A stretch of 64,000 bases of DNA from Holacanthus passer (lineage: Eukaryota; Chordata; Actinopteri; Pomacanthidae). This document shows, in pieces, positions 24,101 to 34,823 of the stretch. Position numbers and translations under genes: made by a program. The notes under the pieces were generated by a model, which searched no databases, was not told the DNA's origin, and worked only from the letters and a program-made list of their open reading frames with translations. Location: the NCBI GenBank assembly GCA_025331565.1, contig JAFREQ010000014.1, positions 9,566,501 to 9,630,500 on the forward strand, given 5' to 3'. Each line of letters opens with the position of its first letter. Position 1 is the stretch's first letter.

Positions 24101-25071
24101 AAACTGCAGGCCGTAGAATGAGACCAGCCAGTGATTTTAAAAAGAACAAGAGGAGCTGGAAGTGAGACAATCCAGGTCAATCAGACAGGCCTCCGTTGAT
24201 CATCTGTGTAGCTGCTCTGTCAGCTCTCCCCTCCTGAGGCTTTGATCTGTGGGGAGATGGAGTCATTGGAGGCAGCTCTGGGATTTCTTTTCCTTTCCAA
24301 ACATCTTGAAACCACCTCTGAAGAAACATAATGCCAGATATCTGTTGCCAGGCTGTTCTCTTTCAAGCAGAACAAATAAGTGGACAACGTTTTATTCAAG
24401 GCACCAGTGGAGACATGGACAGGATCATTTGGTCCTTTATGGCGAAGTGACGCCTTGATCATGAGCAGCACATTGTGCAAATATTTATGCAGACAGGTCA
24501 AATTATAAATTATGAATCATGGGTCACTTGCAGTTTGCCACATACAAATCTGTGTTTTTGCAAGTTCTCCATCTTGTTATTAATCCAGTTATTTCTTTCC
24601 TCTCCCAATCAGACGGTGTCGGACCTTGCCCACGTGTCCTGCAAATGTCATGGGGTATCAGGCTCCTGCAGCCTGAAGACTTGCTGGCTGCAGCTGGCTG
24701 ACTTCCGCAAGGTGGGCGATGCACTGAAGGAAAAGTACGACAGCGCAGCTGCCATGAAGCTCAACTCACGTGGGAAGATGGTGCAGATGCACAGCAAGTT
24801 CAACGCTCCCACGAGCCACGACCTGGTCTACATCGAGTCCAGTCCAGACTACTGTCTGAAGAACCAAAGCACGGGCTCCCTGGGCACAGTGGGGCGCCTT
24901 TGCAACAAGACCTCGGAGGGCATGGATGGGTGCGAGCTGATGTGCTGCGGCCGCGGCTACGACCAGTACAAGGCCCAGATAGTGGAGCGCTGCCACTGCA
25001 AGTTCCACTGGTGCTGCTACGTCAAATGCAAGCGCTGCACCAAAATCGTAGACCAATTCGTCTGCAAGTGA
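17979..25071 (+). CDS. wnt5a: Wnt-5a, secreted non-canonical Wnt ligand (4 coding exons)
   Basis: Coding exons 17979-18115, 20438-20685, 23740-24032 and 24613-25071 join in frame into 378 residues; human WNT5A has 380. The protein is a lipid-modified, Cys-rich secreted ligand for Frizzled/ROR receptors and acts mainly in beta-catenin-independent (planar polarity, calcium) signalling. Residues about 25-42 form the hydrophobic signal peptide. The family core starts at ANSWW (42-46). The acylation hairpin CKCHGVSGSC spans 236-245, with Ser242 matching the palmitoleoylated serine of human WNT5A. N-glycosylation sequons at Asn112, 118, 310 and 324 match the four human sites offset by two. The C-terminal Cys-knot domain ends in DQFVCK. 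WNT5A rather than WNT5B is shown by LYQDHMQYIGEGAKTG, GSYESAR and LMNLHNNEAGRR. The start ATG has A at -3 and is the first in frame after an upstream stop. Gene order next to cacna2d3 agrees. Confidence 0.96.
18116..20437 (+). other. wnt5a: wnt5a intron 2
   Basis: The intron runs from GTATGC to CATCCAG. Only mixed AT-rich sequence, interrupted GT tracts (about 18650-18682 and 19220-19320), CT-rich patches (about 19461-19480) and T runs were seen. No further exon or RNA gene was recognised. Confidence 0.7.
20438..20685 (+). CDS. wnt5a: wnt5a exon 3
   Basis: The exon is bounded by CATCCAG|G and ATAG|GTAAG. It supplies the last base of Trp46 through the first base of Gly129 (248 bp). It encodes the start of the Wnt alpha-helical domain: IIGAQPLCSQL, the GEGAKTGIRECQYQFRHRRW helix and the NCS/NSS sequons at 112 and 118. 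Joining to exon 4 restores the QIGSRETAF motif conserved across Wnt5 proteins. Confidence 0.97.
21265..21425. repeat. Probable teleost dispersed repeat
   Basis: The segment reads as TTATTGGGACC, then CATAAACGCCAACTTTGTC, GGTCCTAATGTGTC and GAGGTCCTGGTTAAGGTTAG. These are phrases I associate with a repeated sequence common in fish genomes. It ends in GGTTAGG-like units. There is only one copy in the window, so repeat status rests on recognition, and the family is unassigned. Confidence 0.4.
22480..22760. promoter_or_regulatory. wnt5a: Candidate regulatory block in wnt5a intron 3
   Basis: This is a higher-complexity stretch between CT-rich flanks, with a TTAGCCAAT motif near 22687 and an AGGTTAATAAAT near 22723. 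No coding frame is present. Weak call from texture only. Confidence 0.15.
23740..24032 (+). CDS. wnt5a: wnt5a exon 4
   Basis: The exon is bounded by CTGCAG|GC and AGGAGG|GTAAGA (293 bp). It encodes the remainder of Gly129 to Arg226. It carries SRETAFTYAISAAGVVNAVS, the ACREGELSSCGC motif, the ARPKDLPRDWLWGGCGDN signature and NNEAGRR. The cysteine spacing is intact relative to the family. It ends in phase 0. Confidence 0.97.
24033..24612 (+). other. wnt5a: wnt5a intron 4
   Basis: A 580-base intron runs from GTAAGA to CCCAATCAG. Nothing else was recognised in it. Confidence 0.8.
24613..25071 (+). CDS. wnt5a: wnt5a exon 5 (last coding exon, to TGA)
   Basis: The exon starts after CAATCAG at 24613 in phase 0 and ends with TGA at 25069-25071. 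It encodes Thr227 to Lys378. It contains the acylated hairpin (Ser242), LKEKYDSAAAM, the NQS and NKT sequons (Asn310, Asn324), the SEGMDGCELMCCGRGYD signature and the HCKFHWCCYVKC Frizzled-contacting finger. All expected C-terminal cysteines are present. Nothing is truncated. Confidence 0.98.
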   Translation, partial: TVSDLAHVSCKCHGVSGSCSLKTCWLQLADFRKVGDALKEKYDSAAAMKLNSRGKMVQMHSKFNAPTSHDLVYIESSPDYCLKNQSTGSLGTVGRLCNKTSEGMDGCELMCCGRGYDQYKAQIVERCHCKFHWCCYVKCKRCTKIVDQFVCK

Positions 25072-26530
25072 GAAGAGGAGCGCTGCTTGTGTGTGTTTGC
25101 TTGCAGACGATGGGCCGTGCATCTGTATGTATTCATGAGCAGAGGAGCAAAGGAGTTGAACACAGAGAGAATGGAAGAAAGAAACTATATAAATTATATT
25201 TATAGAGTTAAACAATTATGCCATTGCAAAAAGACTGACTCTTTTTTTTCAAAAAAAAAAAAATCTTATGTTTTCAGAAACTGAGAGTATCGTGAAATAT
25301 TTATTTTGAGATTGCTATGTTTTATTTTGGCCCAGTCATCACCGGTCAATTTTAACCCCTTCAAGTGCCTAAAACTGGCTGGAAATCACACCCCTCCACC
25401 CTTTTTTTAATTTCAGAAAATACCATTTTTCTTGTCACTGATTGCAAAATTGGACCATGCTTCCCATTTCCTAACAAGAGTAGAGTTTGATATTTGTGGC
25501 GTAGTTGACGAAGAGGTCCCGGTTTTGTTGTTTGAGAATGACTGTGCTGAGAGGAGAACGCCTGTGTGCTGTAGTGTATGGATGTCATTTTCGTGGGGCC
25601 CGGTCCCAAACCTGCCTTTACATCCTCACCGAAGTCTACTTGTCCCCTCCCACCACATATAGAGTAAGGAACACTGTTGGTTCGTACGAGTCCTTGGAGT
25701 ACAGTGGGTACAATAAGAGGGCTGTTTTGGGGATTGGGCCATTTATTAAGCTGTCCCAGAAGCCTTAGAGTTCCCCAGGTGCTGCAACAAGCCCTCCACC
25801 ATTATGCACTTTGATACAGAGGCTTAAACCCATCTGTACGTGTCTGTTCAGCTGTTTTTTACTACAGTGCAAATATATCAATATTATAGCCTACATTCTT
25901 TTCCATATTAATTCAGATTATCCATTTAACATTATTCTACAATACTTAACATGGTTTGAATATATATGGGCAATGTTGTGGTTACAGTGGTGAAATATTC
26001 CATGCTCTGTGTATATAGTATGTCTATCCAACCAATCAGTAAACTGTATTTATTTCCTTTAACCAGATCCTCCTTTTAAGCTTAAAACAGAAAGGCATCT
26101 CCATCATAGATCAATATTTTTGTTGGACATCCTCAAGTTTTTAAAGTCACTTTTATTAAAAAAAAAAAAAATTTTGTTCTCACCAATGCGGCTCTTCACT
26201 GTTTTCGTAAAGGGAAATGCACCTTATTGTTTCAAAACACAGATTCTGTCTTCTTCACTCACAGCTTTACTGTTAAACACAAATATATCACAGATGTTCA
26301 GATTTGATCATCGCCACGGATTTCCAGTACCACTCAGTTAACTGCTCACTATCCCTGTGATGATTCTCAATAGACAAACTATTTCTACCAATCCAACTAT
26401 GTATATTTATAAGCTTCTCCATGAATTTGAGGTTTGTTAAACGTAAATGTGTTATAGCTGATATTTTGTTACTTTTTACAAATTGGCTCAATGCTCTACT
26501 TTGTTTCAATAAATATCAAATGTAAAACCA
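25072..26530 (+). other. wnt5a: wnt5a 3'UTR (end approximate)
   Basis: The AT-rich 3'UTR follows the TGA directly. It has ATTTATTTT-type AU-rich words near 25298 and A runs at about 25249-25262 and 26159-26170. A canonical AATAAA lies at 26508-26513, about 1.44 kb after the stop, and no earlier AATAAA was noticed. The cleavage site would be about 15-25 bases further on. Longer alternative 3' ends cannot be excluded. Confidence 0.65.
26508..26513 (+). terminator. wnt5a: wnt5a polyadenylation signal
   Basis: A canonical AATAAA follows the wnt5a stop codon at a distance reasonable for the gene. A transposon begins about 120 bases downstream, which limits how far a single-copy 3'UTR would continue. 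Confidence 0.65.
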
Positions 26531-26636
26531 GCAGAGACGTATTTACTCACAGTATTTATTATTTCAAGTATTATGCAAGTTTTTGTTTGTCTGTGCCTTT
26601 TTAATCTCTTTACATAAATCTTCCACTTTCCACAGA

Positions 26637-27112
26637 TACACTGATTCCAAAAAAAGTTGAACGCTGTGTAAAATATAAATAAAACAGAATGCGATAGACT
26701 CTTGAAAACAATACAAAGACAATATATTTAATCTTTTACCTCATTAACGTCAATATCTGCTTATTCTGAATTTGATGGCAGCAACATGTTTCAAACGATT
26801 TGAGACGAGCAACAAAAGACTGAAAGTTGTGGACTGATCCAAAAACACCTGTTTGGATCATTCCACAGGTAAACAGGTTCATTGGTAACAGGTGATAGTA
26901 TCATGATTGGGTATGAAAGGTTCATCCTGGAAAGACTCAGTTGTTCACAAGCAAGGATGGACAGAGGTTTACCACTTTGTCAAACACATTTGTATAAAGG
27001 ATTTTGGGCTCAGGAACACTTTGTAAAACTGTCTGTAAACACAGTTCATTTGCAAATGATTGCATTCTGTTTTTGTTATACACAGTGTCACATTTTTGGA
27101 ATCACGGTTGTA
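26637..27112 (+). mobile_element. TIR-bearing non-autonomous DNA transposon, copy 1
   Basis: About 476 bp bounded by degenerate inverted ends: a left TACA..TGATTCCAAAAAAAGTT and a right ..TTTTTGGAATCACGGTTGTA. Internally it has the palindrome-rich CAAAAACACCTGTTTGGATC and the block GTAACAGGTGATAGTATCAT. The same order recurs at 38993-39499 and, inverted, at 49692-50176. No transposase is encoded. Ends of the form TACAACCC..TTCCAAAAAAGTTGGG are very common in fish genomes. I do not assign the superfamily because a clear target-site duplication was not visible. Confidence 0.85.
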
Positions 27113-27219
27113 CCATAAGTTTCTCTTCTTGAAATGTGTTTGCCTTAAACAGAGCAGTGATTCCACACAATAACTTTTCCTTTAACTCTAACTGCATTTC
27201 AGGGGGTTTTCTGAACCAG

Positions 27220-27560
27220 GTTCCATTTCTTCATCCAGTCTCCTCACCCTTGGGCAGATTTAGTGACAGACGGTTAAACCCGCATTGGATGACAGCTGTT
27301 TTAGGCGTGTAGCGAACAAAGACGAGGAGAATTTGCTTGAGAGCTTTGGAAGATGGCCTGGAGATTGGGTGTCTCTCAGGAGGACGCTTGGGGTTGTATC
27401 ATAAGCGCCCCTCAACAATCCAACGACGGTGGATCAGTTAATGGAATGATTAATCATATTGTGTCAGGAGAATAGGAAGAGGGGGATTTTCAGCGCGGGG
27501 GAATGGGGCTGTCTGGAAGACGACTGGGCCTTGTCAGAGACTGCTGGAGCTCAAGAGGAG
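27220..27560. promoter_or_regulatory. Candidate regulatory block downstream of wnt5a
   Basis: A low-repeat stretch has words such as GATGACAGCTGTTTTAG (CAGCTG E-box, about 27290) and GGAATGATTAATCATATTG (palindromic homeodomain-like core, about 27443). It has no coding frame and is followed by simple GA-rich sequence. Inference from texture only. Confidence 0.2.
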
Positions 27561-30050
27561 ATGCAGAGAACAGGAGAGAAGATTGGGTAATGAGAGACAG
27601 GGGATTACATGAGGGCTGGATGAGAGGGGAATAATAAGGAGAGGGGTTGTGAGAGGAGAGGCCCGAGGGAGAGGAGCAGAGAGAAAGTGCTTTAAGGAAA
27701 GTCGAACTGAAGGACTGCCATTACAGTATAAACGGTCCTGACACTGACTAATATTTACATTGGTAAAATGATACTGACTTTAGGAGCACATCCCATATGT
27801 GACCCTGTCAACTGGCCCCCGTGCGTATGTGTGTGTATGTGTGCGCACTTGCACAAAATGCGTTACATCATGACAAGTGTTTATATTTCTGATTAGTGTC
27901 ACATAGGCCAATAAGGGAAAGAGCAGAAGAAGAGAAAGACGCCAGGTTCGCAAGTCAGGACAAAGTGTAAAAAGTTAAAAAAAAAGAAAGAAATACTTTT
28001 TTTTTTTAAACATATTTGAACCTTGTGTTAACAGCAGGGTTTATAAGGATCTTCAATGACCCTTCACCTTTGGATTTCTCATGTACAAGAAGGTGAGAAA
28101 CTACTCACATGTGCTGGATGAGGCTCCCTGGGTGTCAGGGTGAGTGACTGACTTCATACCGGCAGGACTCCTCCAGCAGTAGCATAAACAGAAATCCAGG
28201 TGCGCCGCAGGCTGATACAGCAGGCGGAGGAAACCCGAAACCCACAGGTGCACAGGTATGACTTACCTGACACGCTCAGTCAAACGAAGAAGAGGCGCGG
28301 ACACTTCCAAAAAACAAACGCTCAGATGTGTAATCTCTGCAGGCCTCTCTCCACCTGCCCCCGTCTTTGCTCCCACCTACAGTTTGACAGATAGTGCGGG
28401 CTACTGTGTAAATATTTATACGCCTGTTCTGCAGAGAACAACACCGTCTTTTTTCGGCTGTGGTCGCAGGGTGATAAGGTTGTGATTTGGGTTTTGCACA
28501 CACAATTAAGCGTTCACCGCAAGAGCACTTTGTAAGTGCACACATGCTTAGAGAAGGTGGTGCTCGGCAGATATTTTAAGCCGCTTTAAACCTCGACATC
28601 TCTTTGTCATCCACTCTTAACAGTTTATCTAAGAAAACAGCAGCCTGTCGAACTGAGCTTTCCTCCGTCTCTCTCACATCACTCTCACATTTTCTTCCTT
28701 TTTTAAATCTCATTTGCTCAGAAAATAAACTGAAACAAATGTTTAAAGAAATGGTTTTTTTTTCTGCCAAAAGGAACATCGAAGGTTTCAAAATGTTGAA
28801 ACATGCAAATAACTCAAGCATTTATTGTGCGTTAAATGCTCGGTTGCCTCTACGTGCGTGTGTGTGTGTTTTTGTACTCATGCAAAGGTGATAATTATGA
28901 TGATGAATGGAACAGCCCGGATAAAAACTGAGGTTCACCCGGCTTATCAAGTGGTTTTACTCTATTCTTCTTCCCATGAATTAAAATTCCTCAGAGGTTC
29001 TTCAGGAGGATTACGTGACAAGTTGTGTTTTCCTAAAACAAAGCAGCTGGTTGATATAAGGCAACCTCCCTCTGCTGAAGCCAGATCTGCTGACCACAAT
29101 TTTGTAGATTCATAAATATTTTGTTGATTCGGTTCCTGCAGTGGAAAAGCCTGAACTAATGTTCTACTGTAACTGCAATATACCAGGCTGCACATATTGA
29201 TGTAATACTTCAGCACCACATTGTACCATCTGTGAAACAAAACCTCAGCTTGAACTCTGGCCTATCTCCATTTTCTTTTTTTTTTTTCTTGCCACGGTAC
29301 ATCATGGTAAATATGATTGCACCGTGAAACTATCACAACAGAAAACAACACAAACACTCTATTGATCCGTGTCTGCCAACTTTGTGCTCTGAAGCCTCAG
29401 AAGACAGAACACATGAGTCGTCAGTGCAACAGCTCTGGCAAAGCTCATCTCCCCGAGCCAAAGTGGAGCTTGTTCCATTCCCCGGCTCTTACTGTAAAAC
29501 TCTCATAAAACGTCAACGGGGCCAAAATAAGAGCGTTCCGCAGAGCTGCATTTAGAGCTATTTGGGATTGTGGTTGCGTGTTTTAGAGAAAGAGGGCAGG
29601 ACACCGCACCGTGACGTCGCAAACAGTCTGGACTGGATCAGAGAGACGGGCCGGTGCCGCAGAGTTACCGGCTCCCCCCTTCTCTCACTGCCAGTTCTAT
29701 CCCAGTGTCCCCCCCCCCCCAGAAACCACTCACACCGCAAGTTGTTTCAATGGGGCACAACTCCTGCTGAAAATAGAAAGGTTATACATATAGGTCACAT
29801 TTTCTCAATGTGCATGACTGAGGCTTTTGTGTGTGTGTGTGTGTGAGAGAGAAGAATGACTTTGAGGAGAAATCAGGATCAGTTCAATTACTGTCCTTAT
29901 CTCAGAAGTGAAATCTTGTGTGTTCTTATACGGGGCTGTACTTGTTATAGTCATCGATTAGAGCTTTTATTATTTAATGCAGTTGCAAAGCAGCAGAATA
30001 GATGATACAATTGTAAATGTAAACATGGGAGAATAGCTGTTGGTGAGTTC

Positions 30051-30058
<8 letters not shown>

Positions 30059-30085
<27 letters not shown>
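30059..30085. repeat. (GT)n microsatellite
   Basis: A pure GT run of about 27 bases after an ATATATAT stretch. Confidence 0.9.
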
Positions 30086-33000
30086 AAGCACTGCAGCTCA
30101 TCTCCCTTTATTGCTCACAGATGTGGAAACATATTCACCTTCATAGGACAGTAAAAGATTACAATCTGTTATTCTCTCTCAAATGTACAGAAGCCCTGAG
30201 AGGCAAAAAAACAATTCTACTGATCCATTTTCTAAGCGTGATTTAGAAAATAGATCACCAGAAGAATTTTTTTTTTCTCACTTGTCTCTCAGGGCTTCCA
30301 TATAAATGTCACACGGAATGACCGTCTGGCCAAATAAAGTTATACTTCATTTGAATCGATTTCCGCTGTAATCGATTTTACAGACCTTTCATGAAAAAGG
30401 TAAACATCCACCGCGGAGTATTCCAGCCCGACATTCGATCTGCTGTTCTTATACGCGCTGATGCTCTGCGTTTCTGTCATCTCGCTGCACTGCTCTCGAA
30501 CAGCTCCATCTTTAAGCGAGTGTGGCTTCTTCCTCTCGGAGTGCGTGCAATATATTACACAATGAGACATGTTTACAAGCCCAGAACAAACGTACATGTT
30601 TGTGGTTTGCCATGAGATCTTCTCTTTCTTTTCACTTCTCCGGTGGTAGTGGTGATGTGTGTGTCGGTGTGTGTGTGTGTGTGTGTGCGTGTGTGTGTGC
30701 GTCTGCCCCACAGGGAGCTGAGTGCCAGGTCAGAGCCAGTAGCTGAGTGATTCTGTCAGCCTGCTAAGCCTTCGTGGATTACACTAAAGTGGGCCCCTGG
30801 GGTTGCTCCGACATCAGTGCAGCTCAGCCCAGTATTGGTTAAACTATCATACGGCAGTTATTGAGCTTCCTTTTCCATCCTCATCCTCGGTGTCTACCAC
30901 TAACTTTACATCTCCCGTAACACTCGCCACTATTTACAAGAGGTGATTGAATGCAATGTAAAAAGCCGCACTATCCCACATGACAAACAGCAAAATAATA
31001 ATAGAATAGTTGAAAGAGACGTAACTTATAAAAACAGACTTCAGATATATGAAGGAGCGCTGGCGGAAATTTGAGAACTCTGGGGAGAACAACCTGTTAC
31101 TTATCTCCATGAGAAAATTCTCTTTCTTGCGACTCTCGGGTGTTCACAGCGCAGAATATATCCTTCTACAGTATATCACAATTTAAACCTGCAATAACTG
31201 CTTTTTTTTTGGCCACTTGGGGGCAGCAGAAACAACTTGTGAACATGCGCATTTTGTCACTTTTTAAGTTGGCAAAATTAATAGCAAACACATTCACTTG
31301 GAATCATGTTTCTGGCAAATTTAAGTCTGCTATTCGTTCTTTTTTTTAGCTCTGTTTTTGGTCTCTACCATCTCCTGAGGGAAATATCAAGGTCTTTACC
31401 TGCAAAACGCTTCACTATGTTCACCAGCTAGTCGTTAACTTTTTGATGCTCAGGAGGTTTTAGAGATTTTAGGCTTTTAAGAGGGAGATTTTTTTACTTA
31501 AATCAGCTGTCGGCTGCGGCCAAAACCAATGCAACGAGAGCCAAAATGCAAAGTGAACCAAAACAGTGAAGTTGGAGCCTGACAGCTGAGCAATGAGTTG
31601 AAACTTGCTATAAAGCACTTTAAAGCAGAGCAGAGGTGCAAAATTATGGTGTTAATTCTCTGGAGGTTCAATCCTTTTACACTGTTTTCACATTATCAAA
31701 ATAATATAAATAATATAGATATTGGTTATAGCCACTTTAAACAAATTAAGACAAATCTCAAAATGTTAATTCACTGATATCACAAGAACATTTTGAATAC
31801 ATATATGCCTTTCTCAACTTTCACCTTACATGACCCACAGCCTGTTCTTCTGTAGCTAATAGAACCGACCACCTTTATTTTTGAAACTGGACAACAACAG
31901 GGACAGAAGGCAAAGCTGCGTCCACTACGTTCATGTCATACACTACAATGAGCCGATCACACTCGCTCTCGCTGCTCTGAGGGGTGAAAATGTGAAAAAA
32001 CAGTGAGAGGAAATGGCAGAGGAAGCAGACAGACAGTGACTGATGCGCTCCTGCTCGCTGAAGATGAAGTCATTTGCTTTAATGCTCTTATTAATGAAGC
32101 GTATCACTGAAGTGTTGAAGTTCAGGTTTAAGAGGGATCCCTGTGAGTCATTGGCCACCGGTGGCAATCAATCAGCCGGGAGACAGTTCTCCCATTCACT
32201 CTCATCCCACCCACCAATCTGTAAAAAAGCTCAAATATATTACAGAGATAGAGCAACAATAGTGAGAAGACGAATGGATCTCTCTGCCATGGACATGCAC
32301 TTGGTTATGCTGAATGAGAAAATGAAATAATGGATTATATATGGTATAAAGAAGTGGGATTATAAATGACAGGTGTGTATTCTGAGACACAGCCTTTTTA
32401 CATTTGAGTGTGGGGAAAACCTGATATCGAGTGCCAAGAATTAAATCCTGGGTGAAGACGAGCCACTGCCTCGAGATTTGCCGAATCAATCTGAGAAACG
32501 CACAAATTTACCAATTTGCTGTGTTGAAAATAAACGCGGCAAAAAGGCTTTGTTATTACTGCAAGTGAGCACGGAGGCCCAGTCACGCAATTGTGAAACA
32601 GGGAGAATTGTGTCGCTGCCTGTTACTTTACTGAGGAACGGCAATGCAAAAAAAAAAAATCCCCCGCGCGGGTCACACAGGATGCGCTTGGACCGAGAAC
32701 TAGAGAAGAATCGACCCACACACTCATCATAACTTTTACCATCGCAGGAAAAATGTAATAGGCCGCAGAAAAAAACACGTTTTTCCAAAAGCTTTGGCCG
32801 TCTTTTTCCTGATGACTGACACCCGGGCTAGTTAGCGCCCTCATTAAAAAGCACTTAATGAAATAAGGTGTTTAAACCGGGTCTTTACACTGAGGTCTTT
32901 GTGGTTAATGAATCAACGCAGTGCAGACGGAAAAATGGCATAGCTGGATATGCAGGTAATGTCCCGCTGGATCCAATAAACCTAACACCTTTTTAAAGGT

Positions 33001-34560
33001 GAATATCCTTCTGTAAGGCCCTGTGTCTGCTCGTGGAACATTCGCACTTCCCATTGGCTTTGGCTTTTCTTAGAGGGGGGCTCAGAAATGCCGCTTTATT
33101 CCCACATATTGTATATCGTGTTTATTTGTCTGATTTGGCAAAGATGAACGCTTTTCTAAAATATTGCAGTCACATATTAGTAGTAGTGTTGTTTTAAGAC
33201 CACACCTACAGATAAACGCTGGAATTTTTCATACAAAATGATTCCCTAAATTCCCTAATGGTTCCCTAAAGAGGAACTGGGTTTATGATGGTTGCATCGG
33301 AGCTGGTGGACGCAGTAGCCTGTCTGACCTCAGAGAAAGACGGATGCTCGTTCTCATCATCTCTAATTGACTCTGTTTAACAAGCTGACAGAGGAGCCGC
33401 TCAGAAATGTTCCTCGTGATATAAAGCAGAACGGGAAGAAACAAAAATGGAAGATAAGGGGAAAAGCGAGATAGAGACGGACCGAAAACAAAACAAAATG
33501 AAAAAAGACGCCGGAGATATGAGGTGACGCTGCGGTCCAGCGTTTTGGTAAAATCATTTCCTCCTCGAACAATATCGAGGTCAGACAACGGTTAGCAAAA
33601 CTATGGGTCAGATTAGATCGAAATACCACAATTTTTCCATTCATAATTCATATCACGTTGGAAATATCCAACAACTGTCAATCAGCACATGCATACTTAT
33701 CAACGGTTGTTGTTCTTGAAACATGAATGTTGTTTTTAGTCCACCGAGATCTTTTGCAATGGGTGTTGCACAATCCGTTGTTAGATTTGTGTTGTGGTGT
33801 GTGTAAGGTTTTTGTGCCTGTGGGTATTTATATGTTAGGAGAAAGACGGGGGGAGGGGGCGGGGGGCGAGTGGGGCTAACCTGTCTATGCAGATGAGAGT
33901 TGGCACACCACTTTGAAACACGACATAATTCAACAGTTCATTGCCTTTGCCTGCTTTCCTCCAATGTAATCAATCTCTCAGGCCTCCAGTGCCATAAAAC
34001 GCTATATTTCAGTCTTCAACATGATGAAAATCTGACAAATTATAGCTCAGCATGTGGAGCAATAAAAAAAAAAGTGTATTTATTACAATGTTAATTAGGT
34101 AGAGTTCTATAAAGCCTCCAAATCAAACAATTAAGCCCACTTAATCATATTAGAATCCAAAATATTTCAAGCGTTAATTTAATTTTATAACAAGGAGCTT
34201 ATGCAATGGAAACTTCAATAAAAAAATTATAAAACTTCTCCCTAAACCATGTTTTGCAGAAGTCTACTGTTGGTGCGTGCACGTGTTTGTATACGTACAC
34301 GCTGAATGCTTATGGTAGCTCATTGACCCGCTCAGTGTGCTGTGTAACTCCTGTGCTGAGGGGCCACCCTTCCTCAGCCATTTGGTTATGCAGCTCACAT
34401 CAAAGCTGATGGAAGGCTGGCCTGTGGCCCAGCACCATGACAGACTGGCGAGGAGCCCGGAACTCAAGCCCCTGGCTTGAGGCCTACAGGCCTGGGGCTG
34501 GAGGTTGACAGGGCCCAGCTATGAGGGCCTGATGAATGGGTTCTGGCACTGGGCTGGTGA

Positions 34561-34782
34561 TGTGTGTGTTGTGTGTGTGTGTGTGTGTGTGTGTAAGCAC
34601 ATGGAGTGGCCCTTAAGCTTGATCTGAGTTACAGAGGGAACCCAGGGAAAGGTTATGGTTGGCCACAGTGTCAGGCAGAATGAGAGGACCAGCTTTGGGT
34701 CTTCTTACACCCAGAAATTGGCTTCCCCAGGGTCTCAGACTGTCAGACACATCCACAAATGCAGGCACACACCCACCAACAT

Positions 34783-34817
<35 letters not shown>
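34561..34817. repeat. Paired (TG)n and (CA)n microsatellites
   Basis: A TG tract at 34561-34594 and a CA tract at 34784-34817 lie about 190 bp apart and are mutually complementary in inverted orientation. They could pair as a hairpin in single-stranded DNA or RNA. Confidence 0.9.

Positions 34818-34823
<6 letters not shown>

Noticed and set aside
24766..25215. 149-codon - strand frame
   Set aside because: It is the antisense shadow of wnt5a exon 5.
26882..27118. Open frames at 26882-27118, 39242-39487 and 49912-49727 with similar translations
   Set aside because: They are the same internal segment of the TIR transposon copies. No transposase domain is present and the frames are short and non-autonomous.
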